Of a stretch of 64,000 bases of DNA, positions 15,787-23,072 are shown one piece after another. The notes under the pieces are model-generated. The model was not told the DNA's origin and made no database searches. It was given only the letters and a program-made list of their open reading frames with translations. This stretch comes from JALELF01 sp964473455 (GTDB taxonomy: Bacteria; Bacillota_I; Bacilli_A; RF39; UBA660): contig CAYYQX010000002.1 in the NCBI GenBank assembly GCA_964473455.1, forward strand, positions 1-64,000. Reading direction: 5' to 3'. Both the position numbers and the translations under genes were made by a program. Within the stretch, counting starts at the first letter, position 1. Each line of letters starts with the position of its first letter.

Positions 15787-16625
15787 GTTTTTGTTTCTTC
15801 TTGTAAGTCTTGGTAATGAAGAAGCTGTCTCATTTTACCTAAAGCTTTAGCCTCTATTTGTCTAACACGTTCTCTTGTCAAGTCCATGATTTTGCCTACT
15901 TCTTCTAGGGTACGCTCAAGTCCACTATCAAATCCAAACCTCAAAAGTATGACTTCTTTTTGTTTGTCATTTAAGTTGGCTTTTTGCAACAACTGATTTA
16001 TGAATTCAATGTTTGTTTTTGTCTCAAGTTTATTTTCATTACTTTTGTCTGGAATAAAATCAGCAAGAGTATTTTCTGAAGTTTCGGATGCTGGTTCATC
16101 TAGGCGAAGTGGTTCTACCATGTAACACAAAAATTGTTCAACCTCGCCAACTTCAAGTTGACATTTTGCAGCAAGCTCTTCCATAGATGGTTCTCTGTTT
16201 AACTCATATAGTAATTGATTTTGTATTTTTATAATATGTCTTAAAATTTCATTTTTATTATATGGAACTCGAATAGTTCGACCTTTGCAAATTATAGCTT
16301 TTGTAACAGCTTGTTTTATCCACCATATTGCATATGTACTAAATTTGTAACCCTTTGTAATATCGAACTTTTTAAGCGCTTTAATAAGCCCTATACTTCC
16401 TTCTTGTACTAAATCGATTAGTTCAACTCCTTGACCGATAAAACGTTTGGCAATAAAAAATACTAATCTTAAATTTGCTTCAATAATTTTTTCTCTAGCT
16501 GTGGGATCTCCTAGATTCATATCGTTAAATAATTTGCGTTCTTCTTCAATATTAAGCAGCGGAGTCTTTAAAAATTCTCTTATATATTGCTTTATTGAGT
16601 TGTCTTGCAGCTCTTCATCTGTCAT
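15777..16625 (-). CDS. RNA polymerase sigma-70 factor, RpoD/SigA family
   Basis: This 282-residue protein holds regions 1.2 (NSIKQYIREF...), 2 (ANLRLVFFIAKRF, LIDLVQEGSIGLIKALKKFD, YKFSTYAIWWIKQAV for -10 contact), 3 and 4.2 (TLEEVGKIMDLTRERVRQIEAKA). It lacks a long region 1.1. It is either a compact primary sigma factor or a group 2 relative; the window does not decide which. ATG 16652 is in frame, but AAAGGGGA lies just before ATG 16625, and 16652 is almost at the predicted transcript start. It is divergent from leuS, with the two -35 boxes 10 bases apart. Confidence 0.92.
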   Translation of the reverse strand: MTDEELQDNSIKQYIREFLKTPLLNIEEERKLFNDMNLGDPTAREKIIEANLRLVFFIAKRFIGQGVELIDLVQEGSIGLIKALKKFDITKGYKFSTYAIWWIKQAVTKAIICKGRTIRVPYNKNEILRHIIKIQNQLLYELNREPSMEELAAKCQLEVGEVEQFLCYMVEPLRLDEPASETSENTLADFIPDKSNENKLETKTNIEFINQLLQKANLNDKQKEVILLRFGFDSGLERTLEEVGKIMDLTRERVRQIEAKALGKMRQLLHYQDLQEETKTKR

Positions 16626-16655
16626 AGTTTCCCCTTTTGAAATATATTGCATAAT

Positions 16656-16684
16656 ATACTAACACCATCTAATAAGTATTGCAA
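16656..16684 (-). promoter_or_regulatory. Promoter of the sigma-factor gene
   Basis: On the minus strand: TTGCAA (16679-16684), 17-base spacer and TAGTAT (16656-16661). The transcript would begin about 25 nt before ATG 16625. Confidence 0.7.
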
Positions 16685-16694
16685 GTAAAAACAA

Positions 16695-16724
16695 TTGACA
16701 ATATATACTAATACGTAGTATTAT
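16695..16724 (+). promoter_or_regulatory. leuS promoter
   Basis: TTGACA (16695-16700), 18-base spacer and TATTAT (16719-16724); TAGTAT at 16716 is an alternative -10. It is divergent from the sigma promoter. Confidence 0.75.
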
Positions 16725-16730
16725 TTATAT

Positions 16731-16935
16731 GTATTAATTTAACATTAATAGTTAAAGTAGTAATATTAATTTTATTGTTAGAAAGTTCGTGTTTGATGCA
16801 AACGAATAATAAAATTATATGAACTTGTTAACTTAGTTAAACCGGGTAAATCCGTTAAAATTAATTGAGATGTAGATACATGAAATAAGGTGGTACCGCG
16901 AAGTTTCGCCCTTATATAATGTATCTTTTTTATAG
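16731..16935 (+). promoter_or_regulatory. T-box riboswitch, leucine type
   Basis: The T-box AAGGTGGTACCGCG is at 16887-16900. Stem I can be traced: AGTTAA pairs with TTAACT at the base and TAATTTTATT with AATAAAATTA. Above these sits an apical part with AGAAAG and a GATG loop. After GAA at 16821, CTT (16824-16826) or the overlapping TTG is the likely leucine specifier. The terminator (16874-16931; AGATACAT/ATGTATCT then T) includes the T-box in its loop. Uncharged tRNA-Leu should stabilise the antiterminator and allow leuS transcription. Confidence 0.92.
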
Positions 16936-16944
16936 GAGGAATAT

Positions 16945-19338
16945 ATGGACTTTAAAAAAATAGAAAGTAAATGGCAACAGTATTGGGAAGACAATGGTGT
17001 TTTTGCTGCCAAAAATAGTGGTGAAAAAAAGAAATTTTATTACTTAGTAGAATTTCCATACCCATCAGGAGCTGGACTTCATGTGGGACACATTAGAAGT
17101 CAATCCGCATTAGATGCTATGGCTAGAAAAAAAAGAATGGAAGGCTATAACGTATTATTTCCTATTGGTTGGGATGCTTTTGGTTTGCCAACTGAACAAT
17201 ATGCGATAAAAAATAAAATACATCCTTCAATTGCGACAAAAGAAAACATTAAAACATTTAAAGAACAAGAAAAAGCTCTTGGAATTAGTTTTGATTGGTC
17301 AAGAGAAATTTCAACATCGGATCCAGCTTATTATAAATGGACACAGTGGCAATTCATAAAGTTTTTTGAAAATAATATGGCTTATAAAGCTAAAAAAGAA
17401 ATTAACTGGTGTCCAAATTGTAAAATCGGCCTTTCAAATGAAGAAGCCGAAGGTGGCGTTTGTGAAAGATGTGGAGCAAAAGTAGAGAAACTCGAAAAAG
17501 AACAATGGATGTTAAAAATGAGTTCTTATGCTGAAGAGTTGCTTGAAGGGCTAAATGATACAGACTTTGTTGATAAAGTAAAAACAGCGCAAATAAATTG
17601 GATAGGGAAAAGTAGCGGAGCAGAGGTTATATTTAAAATAAAAGAAGTTAATGAAGACTTAAAAGTGTTTACAACAAGATGTGATACTCTTTTTGGCGCA
17701 ACTTTTATGGTTATTAGTCCTGAACACCCAATAATAGAAAAACACAAGAATCTTATTAGTAATTATCAAGAAATAACTAATTATATCAATATAGCTAAAA
17801 CCAAATCAGAAATAGAAAGAACAGACAACACTAAAGAAAAAACAGGAGTAAAGATAAACGGATTAACAGCTGTAAACCCTGTTAATAACAAAGAAATATC
17901 TATTTGGATAAGTGATTATGTTTTAATGAATTATGGAACAGGAGCTATTATGGCTGTACCTGCTCATGATGATAGAGATTTTGCGTTTGCTAAAAAGTTT
18001 AATATTGATATTGTTGAAGTTATTGATGGTGGAGATATTTCAGATAACGCTTATATTGGTGATGGACTTCATATTAATTCAGGTTTTATTGATGGATTAA
18101 ATAAAGAAGACGCTATAAATAAAATGTTAGAATATTTAAAAAGCAAAAACATCGGTGTTGAAAAAGTAAACTATCGTCTTCAAGATTGGATTTTTTCAAG
18201 ACAAAGGTTTTGGGGAGAGCCTATCCCACTAGTTTATTGTGAAAAATGTGGCTGGGTTCCTGTTAAAGAAGAAGATTTACCAGTTATTTTACCAGATGTT
18301 GTTAATTATGAACCAACAGACAACGGGGAAAGCCCTCTTGCTAAAATACCAGAGTGGTATAATACGACTTGTCCAAAATGTGGAGGATATGCGAAAAGAG
18401 AAACTGATACTATGCCAAATTGGGCAGGATCAAGTTGGTATTACTTAAGGTATATGGATGCTAAAAATGAGCAAGAATTTGTTAGTAAAGACGCTATGAA
18501 GTATTGGAATATGGTGGATTACTATAATGGTGGTATGGAGCATGCAACACGTCACCTTTTATATGCAAGGTTCTGGCACCGTTTTATGTATAATATTGGT
18601 TTAATACCTTTCTCTGAGCCATTTAAAAAAAGAGTAGCCCATGGGATGATTTTAGGCTCTGATGGCGAAAAAATGAGTAAAAGTAAAGGTAACGCTGTAA
18701 ATCCTAATGAAATGTTAGAAAAATATGGAGCGGATGCCTTACGTTGTTATGAACTTTTTATTGGCGACTATGCAATGGATGTTGTGTGGAATGAAGATGG
18801 ATTAAAGGGCTGTAAACGTTTTATAGATCGAGTAATTAAGATGAAAGATAGTTTAATTAATGAAGAAGAATATTCATCTAACTTAGAAAGACTAATTCAT
18901 AAAACTATTAAAAAGGTAACGGAAGATTTAGAAAGTATGAAATATAATACGGCTGTATCTTCTTTAATGATTTTATTAAATGAATATGAAAAACAAGATA
19001 AAATCACAAAGTTTGATTATAAAATATTATTGACACTTTTAAATCCAATATGTCCTCATATTACTGAAGAATTAAATAGCTTAATTGGCTATAAGCCAAT
19101 ATGTATGAATGCTTGGCCTATTTATGAGGCTGAAAAAACAAAAGATGAATTTATAGAACTTGTTGTTCAAATTAACGGCAAAGTTAGAGGCAAAGTAATT
19201 ATTGATGTGACGTTATCTGATGAAGAGATAAAAAAGATTGCTTTAGAACAAGAAAATGTTATTAAACACCTTGAAAATAAAGAAATAGTTAAAATACTTG
19301 TTGTTAATAAAAAGATTGTTAGTATTGTTATTAAGTAG
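16945..19338 (+). CDS. leuS: Leucyl-tRNA synthetase
   Basis: This 797-residue class Ia enzyme charges tRNA-Leu. It carries the HIGH motif (GLHVGHIRS), a zinc-type insert with WCPNCK and CERCG, and a CP1 editing domain (FTTRCDTLFGATF, VPAHDDRDFAFA). It also has DWIFSRQRFWGEP and the KMSKS loop (GEKMSKSKGN), then an anticodon-binding domain and a C-terminal domain ending with KVRGKVIIDV. AGGAGG lies 8 bases before ATG 16945. Its expression is controlled by the T-box leader just upstream. Confidence 0.98.
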   Translation: MDFKKIESKWQQYWEDNGVFAAKNSGEKKKFYYLVEFPYPSGAGLHVGHIRSQSALDAMARKKRMEGYNVLFPIGWDAFGLPTEQYAIKNKIHPSIATKENIKTFKEQEKALGISFDWSREISTSDPAYYKWTQWQFIKFFENNMAYKAKKEINWCPNCKIGLSNEEAEGGVCERCGAKVEKLEKEQWMLKMSSYAEELLEGLNDTDFVDKVKTAQINWIGKSSGAEVIFKIKEVNEDLKVFTTRCDTLFGATFMVISPEHPIIEKHKNLISNYQEITNYINIAKTKSEIERTDNTKEKTGVKINGLTAVNPVNNKEISIWISDYVLMNYGTGAIMAVPAHDDRDFAFAKKFNIDIVEVIDGGDISDNAYIGDGLHINSGFIDGLNKEDAINKMLEYLKSKNIGVEKVNYRLQDWIFSRQRFWGEPIPLVYCEKCGWVPVKEEDLPVILPDVVNYEPTDNGESPLAKIPEWYNTTCPKCGGYAKRETDTMPNWAGSSWYYLRYMDAKNEQEFVSKDAMKYWNMVDYYNGGMEHATRHLLYARFWHRFMYNIGLIPFSEPFKKRVAHGMILGSDGEKMSKSKGNAVNPNEMLEKYGADALRCYELFIGDYAMDVVWNEDGLKGCKRFIDRVIKMKDSLINEEEYSSNLERLIHKTIKKVTEDLESMKYNTAVSSLMILLNEYEKQDKITKFDYKILLTLLNPICPHITEELNSLIGYKPICMNAWPIYEAEKTKDEFIELVVQINGKVRGKVIIDVTLSDEEIKKIALEQENVIKHLENKEIVKILVVNKKIVSIVIK

Positions 19339-19348
19339 TATATAATGC

Positions 19349-19377
19349 AAAAACACTTTTAAATATAAGTGTTTTTT
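19349..19377 (+). terminator. Rho-independent terminator
   Basis: AAAAACACTT and AAGTGTTTTT form a 10-bp stem around an 8-base loop. The parE -10 TGTTATAAT begins inside its T tract. Confidence 0.88.
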
Positions 19378-19401
19378 GTTATAATTATTCTAGGTGAAGT
19401 T

Positions 19402-21300
19402 ATGAATAAATATGATGAGACATCAATTAAAATATTAGAAGGCTTAGAATCTGTTAGAAAACGTCCTGGAATGTATATAGGTTCAACAGACAAAAAAGGT
19501 CTTCACCATCTTGTATGGGAAATAGTAGATAATTCAATAGATGAAATAATAAATGGATTTGGTAATAAGATAAAAATAATTCTGCACGTTGATGGAAGTA
19601 TAAGTGTTGAAGATGAGGGAAGAGGTGTTCCAGTTGGAATGCATTCTTCTGGTATGTCAACTCCAGAAGTAGTTTATACCGTTTTACACGCTGGTGGAAA
19701 GTTTGAAGAAGGCAGTTATAAAGTGTCTGGTGGTCTGCACGGAGTTGGAGCTAGTGTTGTTAATGCACTTAGTGAATGGATGGAAGTAACTATTAAAAAA
19801 GATGGTTATGAATATTTTATAAAGTTTTCTAATGGCAAAGTTAGTGTTCCACTAGAAAAAAGAGATAAAACTTCTAAAACAGGCACAAAAGTTAGATTTT
19901 TGCCAAGTAAAAGTATATTTGATAATATAAATTTTTCTTATACAACAATATGTGAAAGAATGCAGGAAAGTGCTTTCTTATATAAAGATTTAGTCATTGA
20001 TATAACTGATGAAGCAGATAAAAGACATGATGTCTTTCACTATGAGAACGGTCTTAAAGCCTTTATTGAATACTTAGATGATGATAAAGATGTTCTCCAC
20101 AAAGTAGTAGACTTTGCTGGTGAAAAAGAAAAGATCAGTGTTGAAGTTGCTTTTCAATATACTGATACTTATTCTGAAAACGTTATATCTTTTGTTAATA
20201 ATGTTAAAACAACAGATGGTGGTTCCCATGAAGTTGGGTTTAAGACTGCTTTAACAAGAGTATTTAATGATTATGCTAAAAAAAATAATTATTTAAAAGA
20301 AAAAGATAAAAATCTTGAAGGGTCTGATACTAGAGAAGGGTTAACTGCGGTTATTAGTCTTAAAATACCTGAAAAGATTTTACAATTTGAAGGTCAAACA
20401 AAAGCTAAACTTGGAACTCCAGAAGCTAGAGTTGTAGTTGACTCTATTGTTAGTGAAAAAATGCAGTTTTTTTTAGAGGAAAATAAAGCTATTGCGACTA
20501 TTATCTTAGAAAAAATGGTTAAAAGTAAGCAAGTTAGAGAAGCTGCTAAAAAAGCTAGAGATGAAGCTCGTCTTGGTAAGGGAAAGAAAAAAGAAGAACG
20601 AAATATTAGTGGAAAATTAACACCTGCCCAAAGTAAAGATGCCAGTAAAAATGAACTCTTTTTAGTAGAGGGAGATTCAGCTGGTGGTTCAGCTAAATCT
20701 GGAAGAGATAGAAAATATCAAGCCATTCTTCCTTTAAGAGGTAAGGTAATTAATACTGAAAAAGCAAGTATGGAAGATATATTTAAAAACGAAGAAATAA
20801 ACACGATGATTTATACAATTGGATCTGGTTATGGTTCCAGTTTTGACTTGGAAGATTGTAATTATGACAAAATTATTATTATGACGGATGCTGATGATGA
20901 TGGAGCGCATATTCAAATATTACTACTTACGTTTTTTTATAGATATATGAAACCTTTAATAGAAAAAGGAAAACTATTTATTGCGATGCCTCCTTTATAT
21001 GAATTAATTAATGGTAAAGAAAGTGTCTTCGTTTTTACTGATGAAGATAGGAATAAGTATTTAGAAGAGAATAAAGATAAAAAAATATTAACTAAAAGGT
21101 ATAAAGGACTTGGAGAAATGAATGCTGACCAGCTTTGGGAAACCACAATGGACCCTGCTAGAAGGAGTTTAATCAAAGTAAATATAAATGACGCTTCTTT
21201 AGCAGAAAAAAGAGTTAGTGTTCTTATGGGTAACAAAGTTGAACCTAGAAAAGAATGGATTGAAGAAAATGTTGAGTTTTCTTTAGAAGATAACTTTTAG
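19402..21300 (+). CDS. parE: DNA topoisomerase IV subunit B
   Basis: This 632-residue GHKL ATPase subunit belongs to a type IIA topoisomerase that decatenates daughter chromosomes. Seen are RKRPGMYIGST, EIVDNSIDE (ATP/Mg), VSGGLHGVGASVVNALS, the TOPRIM motif VEGDSAGGSAKSGRDR and IIIMTDADDDGAHI. The stretches NNVKTTDGGSHE, NLEGSDTREGL and ADQLWETTM favour ParE over GyrB. Upstream in-frame codons lie within the promoter; GGTGAAG points to ATG 19402. parC does not follow, which is unusual. Confidence 0.9.
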   Translation: MNKYDETSIKILEGLESVRKRPGMYIGSTDKKGLHHLVWEIVDNSIDEIINGFGNKIKIILHVDGSISVEDEGRGVPVGMHSSGMSTPEVVYTVLHAGGKFEEGSYKVSGGLHGVGASVVNALSEWMEVTIKKDGYEYFIKFSNGKVSVPLEKRDKTSKTGTKVRFLPSKSIFDNINFSYTTICERMQESAFLYKDLVIDITDEADKRHDVFHYENGLKAFIEYLDDDKDVLHKVVDFAGEKEKISVEVAFQYTDTYSENVISFVNNVKTTDGGSHEVGFKTALTRVFNDYAKKNNYLKEKDKNLEGSDTREGLTAVISLKIPEKILQFEGQTKAKLGTPEARVVVDSIVSEKMQFFLEENKAIATIILEKMVKSKQVREAAKKARDEARLGKGKKKEERNISGKLTPAQSKDASKNELFLVEGDSAGGSAKSGRDRKYQAILPLRGKVINTEKASMEDIFKNEEINTMIYTIGSGYGSSFDLEDCNYDKIIIMTDADDDGAHIQILLLTFFYRYMKPLIEKGKLFIAMPPLYELINGKESVFVFTDEDRNKYLEENKDKKILTKRYKGLGEMNADQLWETTMDPARRSLIKVNINDASLAEKRVSVLMGNKVEPRKEWIEENVEFSLEDNF

Positions 21301-21302
21301 GT

Positions 21303-21331
21303 TTGACTTTAGAAATGTCTTGTGATAGTAT
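21303..21331 (+). promoter_or_regulatory. Promoter of the three-gene unknown operon
   Basis: TTGACT (21303-21308), 17-base spacer and extended -10 TGATAGTAT (21323-21331). It starts two bases after the parE stop. Confidence 0.78.
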
Positions 21332-21358
21332 ATTTTTCACAAGAAAGAAGGATTTAAA

Positions 21359-21697
21359 GTGACTGAGGTTGAAGAATTTATAAATACTATGACAAGAGAA
21401 GAGGCATCTTTTAGAATAGAATCTTTAATAGAGAGAATGCTTTTTGAAAACAAATCAGAAACAGAAGTCTACGGCATGATTATAAGAATTGATTATGTTG
21501 ATTCAATAGTTGTTTTTTCTGTTTATGCTAATAGAAGAAACTTTATGCTACTACCCGAGTCTGTTCAAAGAAAAATACAAGAATGGGAATTTAGTTCAGA
21601 TGTAGAAGAAATTTTGCTATTTTGTTGTACTGATACAAATGATTTGATTAATAATCTTGTTGAAGACCTTTTTTCTAAAGCAAAAGTAAAAGCATAA
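21359..21697 (+). CDS. Hypothetical protein, 112 residues, operon gene 1
   Basis: This is a small acidic soluble protein that I do not recognise. It is mainly helical at the start (EEFINTMTREEASFRIESLIERML), with a strand-rich centre (YGMIIRIDYVDSIVVFSVYA) and no metal or nucleotide motif. It uses a GTG start at 21359 with AGAAAGAAGGA upstream. It is the first gene behind a good promoter and is followed after 16 bases by a second unknown gene with an AAGGAG site. Confidence 0.65.
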   Translation: MTEVEEFINTMTREEASFRIESLIERMLFENKSETEVYGMIIRIDYVDSIVVFSVYANRRNFMLLPESVQRKIQEWEFSSDVEEILLFCCTDTNDLINNLVEDLFSKAKVKA

Positions 21698-21713
21698 TAA
21701 GTAAGGAGACAAA

Positions 21714-22454
21714 ATGAATAAATCAGAACTAGGTAATTTACATTATTTATGTGAAAAAATCAGATTAGCTTTCAAAAATGGCGAAGTAGTTGCCAAACTA
21801 TCAGAAAAAGTTACTGTTGAGAAAAAAGAAAACATTTATGAAGCTACTATCAAGTTAAATGATGGGAACAGTGAGAAACTGACAAACCACTCTGTTTCTG
21901 ACTTGGTTTTGCATTTACTACACTTTAATTATACTAAAGAAGATTTAGGCTTTGTAATAACATCAATAAAAGGATATGAAACGTATTATTTGATGGATGA
22001 TATGGGGAATGAAACACTTAAAAATACGGTCGAACCAAGTAGCCAAATAAGACAATATTATATGAATATTTATTCAGATAATGGAATGACTGTTTTTATT
22101 AATGAAAAAAAGCGTAGAACATTTTTATGCTTCTTATATTATTTCCTTATAGATGTAATTGTGCTTGTTGAAATGGCAAAAATCGATAATCCAAAACTAA
22201 AAGAACAAATGCAAAATAGCGCGATAGAAAGTCAATTTGACACTATCGATAAAATAATAGAGTTTGTTGAAGATTCTAGAACTTGTACTTCTGGCAGTGA
22301 TAAAGAAGAGTTAGATTTATTAATTAAAAAAATTAAGGCTCTTTATGATATGTACAAAGAAGTAGAGTGTGCTTATCAAGAAGAGATTTTTGATAATGAA
22401 TATCAAAAAACAATAGAAAAGAGGTTTATATGTCAAAAAGCAAAAAACGTTTAA
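21714..22454 (+). CDS. Hypothetical protein, 246 residues, operon gene 2
   Basis: This is a soluble, charged protein that I do not recognise. A strand-rich N-terminal half (VTVEKKENIYEATIKLNDG, FVITSIKGYETYYLMDD) is followed by a hydrophobic helix (FLCFLYYFLIDVIVLVEMA, about 140-158) and a helical, probably coiled C-terminus. AAGGAGAC precedes ATG 21714. Its 3' end overlaps the next gene by 25 bases, so the three unknown genes form one tight unit. Confidence 0.65.
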   Translation: MNKSELGNLHYLCEKIRLAFKNGEVVAKLSEKVTVEKKENIYEATIKLNDGNSEKLTNHSVSDLVLHLLHFNYTKEDLGFVITSIKGYETYYLMDDMGNETLKNTVEPSSQIRQYYMNIYSDNGMTVFINEKKRRTFLCFLYYFLIDVIVLVEMAKIDNPKLKEQMQNSAIESQFDTIDKIIEFVEDSRTCTSGSDKEELDLLIKKIKALYDMYKEVECAYQEEIFDNEYQKTIEKRFICQKAKNV

Positions 22455-23008
22455 TTTTAGCTGGTTTACTTTGTTTGGTTGTCGCAAAAGCAGAGATTGA
22501 TTTTGCAATAAGAACTTCCAGTACGACAAATCGTTATAAAGGTGAAGTAAAAAGACCTGCCATAACTTCGCCTTATCTTAATTATTTAAATAATAATGAT
22601 TATACAGTAACAAACATAAACGATAAAATATATAGAAATCCTAGTCAAACATTTAGTGATGACATTAATCAAGAACAAGTATTTGATTATGAAACAGAAA
22701 TAGCTTTGCTTGAAATATATGTTCAAAGAATACCAAACAAATCACTAAGAGATCATTGTTATATTTATATGAAAAAATTATATGAATATTTAGAAGCAGT
22801 AAGAGAAAAAGATGAAGTTAAGATGGAAATGATACTTAATGCAATTAACAACGAAAAAGAAGCATTACCAAGTTTTTATACTTTAATGTTAAAAGAAGAA
22901 AAGGAAGATTTTTTTACGTTTTGGGTTAATTATAACGGAGCTCTTTGGGATATATATGATGCTTATTCTAAGGACATTAAGAACTTTAATCTTAAAATTA
23001 GTTTTTAA
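22430..23008 (+). CDS. Hypothetical membrane-anchored or secreted protein, operon gene 3
   Basis: This 192-residue protein has a basic start MSKSKKRL, then a hydrophobic stretch LILAGLLCLVVAKA that looks like a signal peptide or a single anchor. A disordered Asn/Thr-rich linker (residues 28-75) leads to a helical acidic domain (ETEIALLEIYVQRI, LYEYLEAVREKDE). The Cys in the hydrophobic part does not form a convincing lipobox. GAGG precedes ATG 22430, inside the end of the previous gene. The operon therefore pairs two cytoplasmic proteins with one extracytoplasmic one. Confidence 0.65.
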   Translation: MSKSKKRLILAGLLCLVVAKAEIDFAIRTSSTTNRYKGEVKRPAITSPYLNYLNNNDYTVTNINDKIYRNPSQTFSDDINQEQVFDYETEIALLEIYVQRIPNKSLRDHCYIYMKKLYEYLEAVREKDEVKMEMILNAINNEKEALPSFYTLMLKEEKEDFFTFWVNYNGALWDIYDAYSKDIKNFNLKISF

Positions 23009-23012
23009 AAAC

Positions 23013-23045
23013 AAACATTCGTTTACAAACGGATGTTTTTATTTT
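23013..23045 (+). terminator. Rho-independent terminator
   Basis: ACATTCGTTT and AAACGGATGT pair (one G-U) and run into a T-rich tract. It ends the unknown operon. The priA -10 TATAAT (23045-23050) follows at once. Confidence 0.82.
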
Positions 23046-23072
23046 ATAATTATAGTAGTTTAGGAGGAAAAT

